Source of the DNA: Thermoplasmata archaeon
GTDB lineage: Archaea; Thermoplasmatota; Thermoplasmata; Lutacidiplasmatales; UBA184
Reading direction: 5' to 3'
Assembly (NCBI GenBank): GCA_030039135.1
Contig: JASHQN010000165.1
Location: forward strand, 1 to 15,101
Length of the DNA stretch: 15,101 nt
In this document: positions 1-5,665 of the stretch, one piece after another
Numbering within the stretch: the stretch's first letter is position 1
How the letters are laid out: every line of letters starts with the position of its first letter
Program-made: the position numbers and the translations under genes
The notes under the pieces: generated by a model
Seen by the model: the letters and a program-made list of their open reading frames with translations, nothing else
Databases searched by the model: none
Told to the model about the DNA's origin: nothing

Positions 1-945
1 CCCGCGCTAGCTCGGCCGAGACCTACCTGCGAGTAGTTTCAGGAGGAACCAGCCATTCCCAGTCTAGATTGGCCTTTCACCCCTAAGCACAGGTCATCCG
101 AGTGATTTGCACGTCAACACCGGTTCGGTCCTCCACCTACCTTTCGGCAGGCTTCAACCTACCCACGCTTAGATCGATTGGCTTCGGGTCTTCCACCAAT
201 GACTTCGGGCGAGCGCACCCCGTCCCTCGTCCCTTGCGGGATTGCGGACTGTCGGTTTCCCTGCGGCTTCGGCCGTTCGGGCCTTAGCCTCGCCATTGAT
301 CGAAACTCCCTGGCCCGTTATTCAAAACGGACGCATGGACCCTGTGTCCACAGCCTTGCGGCTGCTTCGTTCCTTGGGGGCCGCATGCGGCTTATCGTCA
401 GCTGGTTTCAGGCTCTTTTCACCTCCCTTCCGAGGTACTTTTCAGCGTTCGCTCGCGCTACTAAGTTCTCTATCGGTCTCGGGACGTATTTAGGATCGGA
501 AGACTGTACCTCCCGGCTTCCCGCGCGATATCCAACGCACGGTACTCGGGATCCCTCCAATCTCGCCTCTTTCGTTCGCCTACGGGACTTTCACCCTCTT
601 CGGTCCGTCGTTCCAGGCACGTTCGGCTCCGGAAGGCAGCGAGTACGGAGGTCCACTACTCCACATCTCCCCACCCTCGCCGGGCGGGGATTCGGTTTGT
701 CCTGGGCCGTTTTCGATCGCCTTTACTCACGGCATCTCGGTTGATTTCTTGTCCTCCCCCTACTAGAATGCTTTACTTCGGGGGGTTCCCTTTCCTTGCG
801 GAATGTCCCTTGCGGGACCGGAGTTCCGATTCGGTGATCGGTGGATCACAGGTTCCTTGCGCCTACCCACCGCTTATCGCAGCTTGGCACGACCTTCATC
901 GGCGCCCGAGCCCAGCCATTCCCCAGCTGACAGGAGTCAGCTACA
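1..945 (-). rRNA. 23S ribosomal RNA, 5' third (3' part outside window)
   Basis: The minus strand reads as the 5' domain of an archaeal large-subunit rRNA. Near its 5' end is the conserved stretch GATGAAGG.CGTGCCAAGC followed by TGCGATAAGC (about 870-900). Further on come GTGGAGGACCGAACC (about 124-138) and GGTGAAAGGCCAATC (about 70-84), both conserved 23S segments, then the GGCTGGTTCCTCC region (about 41-53). The gene runs left off the window, so only about the first 0.95 kb is present. The 5' end is placed near 945 by comparison with known archaeal 23S starts and is good to about 10 nt. No 16S or tRNA-Ala gene lies upstream of it. The translatable stretches across this region are shadows of the rRNA. 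Confidence 0.95.
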
Positions 946-1112
946 CTGATTATGCTTGACAAGCGTCCAGAACGCGTGTGATCGGCGTCATCGGCCCAGC
1001 CGCCAGGGGCGGTCGGACCCTCGCCCTTCCCCGACGAGGCCAGTGCCTCCGCGGGTGCACGTACCGACCTTGGGAACAGCGTCCTGGCGCGGCACCGTCC
1101 TATCCGGCCCGC

Positions 1113-1122
1113 TCTATTTAAC
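1113..1122 (-). promoter_or_regulatory. Probable TATA box of the 23S rRNA gene
   Basis: Read on the minus strand this is GTTAAATAGA, the most AT-rich run in an otherwise very GC-rich stretch. It lies about 170 nt upstream of the inferred 23S 5' end. Transcription would start near 1091, giving a leader of about 145 nt that could form half of a precursor-processing stem; the other half would lie past the 3' end, outside the window. It starts 29 nt downstream of the Cas4-like gene's stop codon, so the 23S gene appears to have its own promoter. Confidence 0.5.
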
Positions 1123-1150
1123 GACTCCGAGAAACGCGGTTGACCCGGAT

Positions 1151-1954
1151 TTACCCGTACGGCCTCGCGTCGTGCGCGGCACGGTGATGGGGGCCTTCGT
1201 AGCGTACCGCAGCGAACCGACACTGGCCCTCGGCGTTCGGATCGCACCCACCGCAGTTCCTTTCGGAAGGGACCGGCGCACGGACCGTATCCGCGCGGAC
1301 CTGACGGAGCGCCGACCGAAGCCACGCCTCCTCGGCTTCCCCGAACGGGATGCGGATCCACCCTTCGTGGACGCCCCCGCCTTGCTCGTCCCCGTAGAGG
1401 ACGATCCCGTACGGGACCCTCCGGCCGAAGCTGACGGACACGAGCTGGCACTCCGCGATGACCTGAACGGTGTCGAAGAGACGGCCGTGGGCGACGTGGT
1501 ACCCGGGGAACAGGTGGGTCTCCTTGTACTCCACCGGCACGAGCGAAGCGTCGGCGCGCTGGACGATGAGATCCGGTCGCCCGGCCAAGCTCAGCTCCCG
1601 GTCGACGAGCGTCCGCCCCCCGTTCTGGAACCGGGGGTCCAACCGCACGCGCTCCGGCGGGAAGAGCACGGGGAGATCGTCCTCCCCGCTGTCCTCGTAC
1701 ACGAGCACGTCCCGTTCGTCAAGGTCGAGCCGACCCTCGTTGACCACGAGGCGACCGAGGGGCGGCGCAAGCAGCGGGGAGTGATGCAGCGGGACGACAT
1801 CGAGCGGCGTGCGAACGGTCCCAGGCCCGCCGGAGACCGTTCTCGAGCGTTCGGCCCGAGCGAGTTCCATCTCGAACGGGCAGCGAAAGTACGTGACCAG
1901 GTCGTGCGGGGTCAGGTGCTCGGCGACCGGAGGGGCGATCTGCGGCGCTAGCAT
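1151..1954 (-). CDS. Cas4/RecB-like PD-(D/E)XK nuclease with Fe-S cysteines
   Basis: 267 aa. It has the pattern of the Cas4 / RecB-C-terminal nuclease family: an early cysteine in YFRCPFE (about residue 25), a PD-(D/E)XK core with GRPDLIV followed by VEYKE, a downstream QVIAECQLV segment matching the QxxxY-type region, and a C-terminal CGGC...C cluster. One N-terminal plus three C-terminal cysteines is the arrangement that holds a 4Fe-4S cluster in Cas4 and AddB-type nucleases. The expected activity is ssDNA exonuclease or nickase; family membership is inferred from motifs. The ATG at 1954 puts the first cysteine at the usual distance from the N-terminus. No CRISPR repeats or other cas genes are present, so a role in DNA repair, or an unknown one, is as likely as CRISPR adaptation. 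It follows the nucleotidyltransferase-like gene by 78 nt on the same strand, and its stop codon lies just before the 23S promoter. Confidence 0.8.
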   Translation of the reverse strand: MLAPQIAPPVAEHLTPHDLVTYFRCPFEMELARAERSRTVSGGPGTVRTPLDVVPLHHSPLLAPPLGRLVVNEGRLDLDERDVLVYEDSGEDDLPVLFPPERVRLDPRFQNGGRTLVDRELSLAGRPDLIVQRADASLVPVEYKETHLFPGYHVAHGRLFDTVQVIAECQLVSVSFGRRVPYGIVLYGDEQGGGVHEGWIRIPFGEAEEAWLRSALRQVRADTVRAPVPSERNCGGCDPNAEGQCRFAAVRYEGPHHRAAHDARPYG

Positions 1955-2032
1955 CGCGCTGGGGCCTGGGCCGGCGGGCTATGAAGCTACGGCTCGACCC
2001 GCAGGGGAGGTTGGAGCGGGTCCGAGCCGGCC

Positions 2033-2932
2033 TCAGCGGAGCAATACCGCTCGGACCGCATCACGGTCGGCGCTCGGGATCCGAGACCGCGCGAGCAAGA
2101 CGTCCAGCAGCTCTACGTCGGCACCAAAACCCCTCAGCCAGTGCGCGAGCGGCGCGACGGTCACCGGGTCCGACTTCTCGAGCGCCCTCACGAGGGCGTA
2201 CTCGGGCCGGCTCACCCGGATCGGCTGGCCCCGGAACGGGATCGAGAGAAGCCGAGCTCCCTGGGGAGGAGGGTGCCACTCATCCAGCGACGGGGCCGAG
2301 TCCGGTTCGAGACGGACCGCCCACTCGACCCGCGCGCCGCTCGCGAACGTGCCGACGAACGCCCGAGCCCCGGCGACGATCCCCGCGGCCGGCCAGTCGG
2401 TGGCGGCCGGTGGCTCGATAAGGTAGTCCAGGAGGGCGCGTGCGATGCCGTCGACCCCCTCCCGAGCACACCCGAGGTCGACGTCGCGAGGGGAGACCGG
2501 CGCCCCGAGGAGCCACGCGGCGGTCGAGCCGCCCACCCACCAGTACGGCGCCGACATGGGACCGTCGCGCTCGAGCCGGTCGCGGACCTCGAGGAGCGCT
2601 GGGCCGACGTCGACCGCCGCCCCGGCGTAGACCTGGTCGATCATCGTCGCGAGGACGAACCGTTGGCGGTTGTAGCACGCCCGGACTCGGGGGGTCTCGG
2701 AGAACGGCAGGAGGAATCGCCGATGCCAGCACCGGGGCCCTCCGAACTGGCATGGGGACGCCGGGTGAACGAAGCCGAAGACGTCCAGGGGGCCCTTGGG
2801 AGGGCCGTTCGCGTCCGAACCGCCGTCCTGGGCGTGGTAGGTAAACGTCGAACGATCCCCATCGCGCTCGGTCGTGAGCTGGTGGAGGAACCCTGCGCCG
2901 AGGTCCGGCCCCGAGAGCATCTCGCTCGGCAT
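2033..2932 (-). CDS. Nucleotidyltransferase-fold protein with a Cys/His-bearing N-terminal domain
   Basis: 299 aa from the ATG at 2932. Residues about 130-152 read YWWVGGSTAAWLLG followed by SPRDVDLG, the GG[S/T]...DxD signature of the Pol-beta-type nucleotidyltransferase fold, as in AbiEii/MNT-like and CCA-adding-like proteins. A possible third acidic residue is Glu203 in ARVEWAV. The first 100 or so residues are not a domain I recognise. They contain a compact SPCQFGGPRCWHRRF motif (Cys61, Cys68, His70) and Cys86, which could bind a metal. The substrate is unknown. A longer reading to 3094 is open but would overlap the upstream amidotransferase gene by about 120 nt with low-complexity Arg/Gly sequence, so the internal ATG is preferred; no strong Shine-Dalgarno site supports it. 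The stop of the upstream gene is 41 nt away, so the two are probably cotranscribed. Confidence 0.65.
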   Translation of the reverse strand: MPSEMLSGPDLGAGFLHQLTTERDGDRSTFTYHAQDGGSDANGPPKGPLDVFGFVHPASPCQFGGPRCWHRRFLLPFSETPRVRACYNRQRFVLATMIDQVYAGAAVDVGPALLEVRDRLERDGPMSAPYWWVGGSTAAWLLGAPVSPRDVDLGCAREGVDGIARALLDYLIEPPAATDWPAAGIVAGARAFVGTFASGARVEWAVRLEPDSAPSLDEWHPPPQGARLLSIPFRGQPIRVSRPEYALVRALEKSDPVTVAPLAHWLRGFGADVELLDVLLARSRIPSADRDAVRAVLLR

Positions 2933-2973
2933 CGTCGTGAGGTCGTGCCCCGGGCGCACCGGACGGTGGACGC

Positions 2974-3840
2974 CTACTGGGGCGGGGGGCCGAACTCGAG
3001 CGCGGCCGGCAGCGGGGTTCGCCCCGTCGTCACCACGACCCGATCGCCCTCGCGTCGCGCCTTGAGATAGTCGCCGCTCGCGAGCGGCTTCCACGTACCG
3101 CGTTCCTCGTCGAACGGCTCGCTGCCGACGACGACCCGATGCGGCAGCACGGCGTAGGTCATCTCGTAGTAGCGCCGGGTGGGGTCGAGCAGGCCCGGAC
3201 CGTGGTCACCGGTCCAGAGGCAGAACGCCCAGAGCTCCTCCGGGCCCCGGGAGAAAATCACGTTCAGACCGGAGAACGGGGGGAGCGCAGGTCGGCCCAT
3301 CCCCTGCCACACGCGCACGAGGTCCTCGACGGTGTGGACATAGCCCTGCAGCGGGTCGTCGTGCTCGTGGGTGTTCCGGACGAGCAGCCAGAAAAGGACC
3401 TCGCTGTCGTTGATACCCCGGAGGTTCGGCTCGTACACCCCGAGCATCGGTCGCGTCTCGGTGGGGAACGGGATCGCGCCGTTGTGCGCGAAGAGGATCG
3501 TGTGGGCCTCGAACGGCTGGCTGTTTTCGAGGCCGAGCAGCCGCTCGGACGGCAGCTTCATCGGGTTGCTCGCGTGGCGTAGATGGCCGAAGACGAGCGG
3601 GGCGCTGGCCCGGGCCGCCACCTCGATGAACCGCTCCCGCTCCCCCTCCTCGAACGCCCCGTGGACCCCTCTCTCCACGTGAGCTCGGCCACCGTCGTTG
3701 AACCATCCGATCCCCCACCCTTCCCGCTGCGCGGTCTCACGGCTCGCGTTGGATTGGGCAAGCAGGGAACGGTCGGCCCGGACGAGCCAGTGCACGGCGG
3801 GTTCCTCTCGAGACGAGAGCATCCCGAACAAGCGGCACAT
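2974..3840 (-). CDS. Class II glutamine amidotransferase (YafJ/DUG3-like)
   Basis: 288 aa. The protein begins MCRLFG, so Cys2 becomes the N-terminal nucleophile once Met1 is removed. This is the hallmark of class II (Ntn-type) glutamine amidotransferases, and it fixes the start at 3840 even though the frame stays open to 3918. Other family features are GWGIGWF (about residues 42-48), GHLRHAS, FAHNGAI (the substrate-pocket Asn-Gly) and NDSEVLFWLL. Only the glutaminase-type domain is present, with no synthase partner, as in the stand-alone YafJ/DUG3 group. Those act on small gamma-glutamyl compounds or in ammonia release; the substrate here is not evident. It is the first gene of a minus-strand run and is divergent from the IscA gene. 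Confidence 0.9.
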   Translation of the reverse strand: MCRLFGMLSSREEPAVHWLVRADRSLLAQSNASRETAQREGWGIGWFNDGGRAHVERGVHGAFEEGERERFIEVAARASAPLVFGHLRHASNPMKLPSERLLGLENSQPFEAHTILFAHNGAIPFPTETRPMLGVYEPNLRGINDSEVLFWLLVRNTHEHDDPLQGYVHTVEDLVRVWQGMGRPALPPFSGLNVIFSRGPEELWAFCLWTGDHGPGLLDPTRRYYEMTYAVLPHRVVVGSEPFDEERGTWKPLASGDYLKARREGDRVVVTTGRTPLPAALEFGPPPQ

Positions 3841-3861
3841 CGGCGGGGGGCACCCCGGCCA

Positions 3862-3873
3862 CGTAGATAACGC
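3862..3873 (-). promoter_or_regulatory. Possible TATA box for the amidotransferase gene
   Basis: On the minus strand this reads GCGTTATCTACG. It is one of two AT-richer patches in the divergent spacer, about 28 nt upstream of the ATG at 3840. That spacing would give a leaderless or nearly leaderless transcript. The match is weak. Confidence 0.3.
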
Positions 3874-3906
3874 TCGGGCGGGCCCGGGGTAACGCGCTCG
3901 CCAGCA

Positions 3907-3918
3907 AGCCTTATCCAA
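3907..3918 (+). promoter_or_regulatory. Possible TATA box for the IscA-like gene
   Basis: The patch AGCCTTATCCAA lies about 40 nt upstream of the ATG at 3953. Transcription would start near 3937, leaving a leader of about 15 nt that includes GGAGG at 3939-3943, nine nt before the start codon. The Shine-Dalgarno match is clearer than the TATA match. Confidence 0.35.
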
Positions 3919-3952
3919 GTCGCCCCGCTAGAACGGTCGGAGGCCCCCGGCG

Positions 3953-4282
3953 ATGGTGTCGATCGACGTCACGAGCTCGGCCCGAGAGCAGATGCTCCGG
4001 ATCATGGAGAAGCAGGGCAAACCTGGGGCCGCCCTACGAATCTTCGTTCAGGGCGGTGGATGCTCGGGCCTCACCTACGGGATGGCGTTCGACAAGCGCG
4101 AGAGCGGCGACGAGATCGCCTACGAGCAGAACGGCCTGCAGGTCGTCGTCGATCGCGCGAGCGCGCCGCTCCTCGACGGGCTGAAGGTCGACTATCTGCT
4201 CGGCCTCGAGGCGTCCGGCTTCAAGATCATCAACCCGAACGCGAAAGAGACCTGCTCGTGCGGCAAGTCGTTCTCGGCGTAG
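3953..4282 (+). CDS. A-type iron-sulfur carrier (IscA/HesB/ErpA family)
   Basis: 109 aa, the usual family length. It carries the three invariant cysteines of A-type carriers: Cys37 in GGGCSGLTYG, and Cys101 and Cys103 in CSCGKSF near the C-terminus. The core GLQVVVDRASAPLLDGLKVDY and SGFKIINPNAKETC are typical. The family receives Fe-S clusters and hands them to apo-enzymes in the cytoplasm. GGAGG at 3939-3943 supports the ATG. A second, divergent paralogue follows 74 nt downstream with its own promoter, so the two are tandem duplicates in separate transcription units or with partial read-through. Specific assignment to iscA, sufA or erpA cannot be made from one sequence. Confidence 0.95.
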   Translation: MVSIDVTSSAREQMLRIMEKQGKPGAALRIFVQGGGCSGLTYGMAFDKRESGDEIAYEQNGLQVVVDRASAPLLDGLKVDYLLGLEASGFKIINPNAKETCSCGKSFSA

Positions 4283-4301
4283 CCGCGTTCGCGACCTCCA
4301 C

Positions 4302-4348
4302 GCTTTATACCTCCATCAAGGTACGAACCTCGGGGTAATCGAGGAGGG
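4302..4348 (+). promoter_or_regulatory. TATA box and Shine-Dalgarno of the Cys-rich IscA paralogue
   Basis: GCTTTATAC at 4302-4310 is the clearest TATA-type element in the window. Transcription would start near 4330-4335. GAGGAGGG at 4341-4348 is a strong Shine-Dalgarno site eight nt before the ATG at 4357. Together they show that the second paralogue can be expressed independently of the first. Confidence 0.6.
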
Positions 4349-4356
4349 CCCCGGAA

Positions 4357-4791
4357 ATGAGCGATAGTAGTACGATCAAGTTGGAAGTGACTCCAGAAGC
4401 GCAGGACCAGGTCCGGGGCCTCATCAAGAGCCAGAAGCCGGGCACTGCGGTCCGTGTGTTCCTCCAGTCGGGCAGCGGCGGGGGTTGCGGGTGCGGCTCG
4501 GGCGGCGGAGGCTGCGGATGCGGTGCGGGCGCGGGATCGGGAGGGCCCTCCTTCGGGATGGCGTTCGACAAGCCTCGCAACGGCGACCGGGTCGTCCAGG
4601 TCGATGGCTTCTCGATCGTCGTCGACGACCTCTCGGCCGAGATGCTCAACGGCGCTCGGATCGACTACGTCCAGGACCTCAACGCCTCCGGATTCAAGAT
4701 CACCACACCGAACGCACCGACTTCGGGCCCGGGGTCCGGGTCGGATGCGGGCGGCTGCGGGTGTGGGTCCGGCGGCTGCGGGTGCGGGTAG
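4357..4791 (+). CDS. IscA/HesB-like protein with Gly/Cys repeat clusters replacing the canonical cysteine motifs
   Basis: 144 aa. It aligns along its length with the preceding A-type carrier: both share the core FGMAFDK / TYGMAFDK, a VVD...LDG/LNG stretch, D(V/Y)...L(N/E)ASGFKI and a final NPNA/TPNA. The functional cysteine motifs differ. Where the carrier has GGCSGL, this protein has a 25-residue Gly/Cys insert with Cys44, 46, 53 and 55 in GCGCG units. Where the carrier has CSCGKSF, it has a second GCGCG...GCGCG tail with Cys134, 136, 141 and 143, ending the protein. Eight cysteines occur as four CxC pairs. The likely role is Fe-S or other metal binding or storage linked to cluster assembly; this is inference. 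It ends four nt before the convergent acetyltransferase gene. The start is set by the strong Shine-Dalgarno site. Confidence 0.85.
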   Translation: MSDSSTIKLEVTPEAQDQVRGLIKSQKPGTAVRVFLQSGSGGGCGCGSGGGGCGCGAGAGSGGPSFGMAFDKPRNGDRVVQVDGFSIVVDDLSAEMLNGARIDYVQDLNASGFKITTPNAPTSGPGSGSDAGGCGCGSGGCGCG

Positions 4792-4795
4792 GCGA

Positions 4796-5374
4796 CTACC
4801 CCGGCCGGTCCAACCCCTTCCTCGTTCTTCCCTTTCGGTCCCGAGCGCGCGATCTCGCTTCCGCGAGCGCCCTACGTTTCGGGATCCGTGGGTCGAGCCA
4901 GAACCGCATCTCCCAGGTCCGCTCGAAGCCGAGTCTACGGTAGAGCCGGCGACCGAACTTCGAGGCGTGGAGGACCACGCTTGCGATGCCCGGACGGCGG
5001 CTCATCGCCACGAGCCGCCCTACGATCTGGCTCGCGACACCGCGCCCCCGCCATTCGGGTTCGGTGTACATCGAGAGGATGTACGGACTGAGGAGCGCGC
5101 GGACGCCAGGGCGCGGCTGGTCCGGCCGGAACCACACCAGCCCGCTCCCGACGGGAAAGCCGTCCGGCGTCTCCGCAACGACGCCGGCGAGCTCGCCGGA
5201 TCTAAGACGGAGGCGAGCCCAACGCCGGTACCGCTGGTCGTGCTCCCGGACGTCCGCCTCGGAGCGGTTTCCGATGTCGGACCACATCCGGTGCCGGTGC
5301 CGGACCAACAGCGCGAGGTCGTCGACCGACGCCCGACGAAGGCGGACGGACGGTCGAGGCCGCGCGGACGACAT
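4796..5374 (-). CDS. GNAT-family N-acetyltransferase
   Basis: 192 aa. The acetyl-CoA binding motif A is at about residues 102-120, YTEPEWRGRGVASQIVGRL, matching the (R/Q)xxGxG/A signature of GNAT enzymes. It is followed by LHASKFGRRLYRRLGF, the motif B region in which a Tyr usually acts as general acid and LGF is a family hallmark. The N-terminal VRLRRASVDDLALL is the usual first strand and helix. The substrate cannot be told. The last 25 residues are Arg/Lys-rich and probably disordered. The gene starts at an ATG with a TATA-like element about 26 nt upstream and no obvious Shine-Dalgarno site, so it is probably leaderless. It converges tightly on the Cys-rich IscA paralogue and lies downstream of a tRNA pair on the same strand. 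Confidence 0.9.
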   Translation of the reverse strand: MSSARPRPSVRLRRASVDDLALLVRHRHRMWSDIGNRSEADVREHDQRYRRWARLRLRSGELAGVVAETPDGFPVGSGLVWFRPDQPRPGVRALLSPYILSMYTEPEWRGRGVASQIVGRLVAMSRRPGIASVVLHASKFGRRLYRRLGFERTWEMRFWLDPRIPKRRALAEARSRARDRKGRTRKGLDRPG

Positions 5375-5395
5375 CGTGCCCCGGGTCGGGGGGAT

Positions 5396-5405
5396 CTCTT
5401 TAGAG
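5396..5405 (-). promoter_or_regulatory. TATA-like box of the acetyltransferase gene
   Basis: On the minus strand it reads CTCTAAAGAG. Its centre is about 26 nt from the ATG at 5374, so transcription would begin at or next to the start codon. Leaderless mRNAs are common in archaea. It is also 33 nt downstream of the tRNA-Ile2 gene. Confidence 0.45.
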
Positions 5406-5437
5406 CCTTTCTCGGCGACGCCCCTGGGACGGTCGAG

Positions 5438-5511
5438 TGGGCCCGGACGGATTTGAACCGTCGACCAACCGGTTATGAGCCGGACGCTCTAGGCCGCTAA
5501 GCTACGGGCCC
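5438..5511 (-). tRNA. tRNA with CAU anticodon, probably tRNA-Ile2
   Basis: 74 nt without CCA. The acceptor stem GGGCCCG/CGGGCCC is perfect. The D-arm is GCTT...GAGC, the anticodon loop CTCATAA gives anticodon CAU, the T-arm is GACGG-TTCAAAT-CCGTC, and the discriminator is A73. Positions 27 and 43 form a T-T mismatch. CAU can mean elongator Met, initiator Met or Ile2. The GGGCCCG acceptor with A73 is the usual archaeal tRNA-Ile form, whereas archaeal Met tRNAs have other acceptor stems. I therefore assign Ile2, whose C34 would be converted to agmatidine by TiaS so that it reads AUA. It lies 15 nt downstream of tRNA-Asn and is probably cotranscribed with it. The tRNA itself is certain; the identity is inferred. 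Confidence 0.92.
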
Positions 5512-5526
5512 TCCCCGAACCGAAGG

Positions 5527-5630
5527 CGCCGCCGAGCGGAGTCTGGGGACGACGCAGCGAACCCGTCGCCCTTTCGAACCGCTGACCTTTCGGTTAACAG
5601 CCGATCGCTCTACCGCTGAGCTACGGCGGC
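5527..5630 (-). tRNA. tRNA-Asn(GUU) with a 32-nt intron in the T-loop
   Basis: The 5' part is a normal tRNA: acceptor GCCGCCG, D-arm GCTC...GAGC, and anticodon loop CTGTTAA giving GUU (Asn). The T-stem AGCGG begins, but its partner CCGCT and the acceptor partner CGGCGGC do not follow directly; they occur after an extra 32 nt. Removing 5541-5572 restores AGCGG-TTCGAAT-CCGCT, a perfect seven-base-pair acceptor stem and discriminator G73, giving a 72-nt mature tRNA. Exon 1 is 5573-5630 and exon 2 is 5527-5540. The intron lies between canonical positions 59 and 60. Position 27-43 is an A-A mismatch. Without the intron the 3' half would not fold, so a tRNA finder restricted to anticodon-loop introns may miss or misjudge this gene. 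Confidence 0.93.
5541..5572 (-). other. Archaeal tRNA intron with relaxed bulge-helix-bulge splice motif
   Basis: The outer helix is the T-stem (AGCGG/CCGCT). The central four-base helix is TTCG/CCAG, with one U-G pair and one C-C mismatch. The two three-nt bulges are AAA (5574-5572) and ACT (5542-5540). The inner helix is eight pairs, GGGCGACG/CGTCGTCC with one G-U, closing a nine-nt loop. Cutting each bulge after its second nucleotide removes exactly 32 nt and leaves the consensus T-loop TTCGAAT. This agreement between the splice rule and the T-loop consensus is why these borders were chosen. Confidence 0.85.
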
Positions 5631-5655
5631 ACCGGCGGCGGCGAGCTAGCATCGC

Positions 5656-5665
5656 GCTAATAGCC
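5656..5665 (-). promoter_or_regulatory. Possible TATA box for the tRNA-Asn/tRNA-Ile2 pair
   Basis: On the minus strand it reads GGCTATTAGC, centred about 30 nt upstream of the tRNA-Asn 5' end. It overlaps the last sense codon and the TAG stop of the upstream winged-helix gene, so coding and promoter functions appear to share these bases. Confidence 0.4.

Noticed and set aside
102..959. Several open frames on the plus strand, up to 188 codons
   Set aside because: They lie antisense to the 23S rRNA and reflect its conserved structure; no protein features.
956..1951. 331-codon plus-strand open frame
   Set aside because: It is antisense to the Cas4-like gene, which has recognisable motifs; the plus-strand translation is Arg/Pro/Asp-rich shadow sequence.
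2933..3094. N-terminal extension of the nucleotidyltransferase-like gene
   Set aside because: It would overlap the amidotransferase coding region out of frame and is low-complexity Arg/Gly sequence.
1151..3840. CRISPR-Cas locus suggested by the Cas4-like gene
   Set aside because: No repeat-spacer array and no cas1, cas2 or effector gene is present in the window.
4484..4791. Gly/Cys-rich repeats as a possible sequencing or collagen-like artefact
   Set aside because: The frame is uninterrupted, the flanking scaffold is a true IscA domain, and both Cys clusters match in design, so a real protein feature is more likely.
5438..5511. Initiator or elongator tRNA-Met from the CAU anticodon
   Set aside because: The acceptor stem and overall form match archaeal tRNA-Ile; initiator-type A1-U72 is absent. 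Kept as Ile2 with some doubt.
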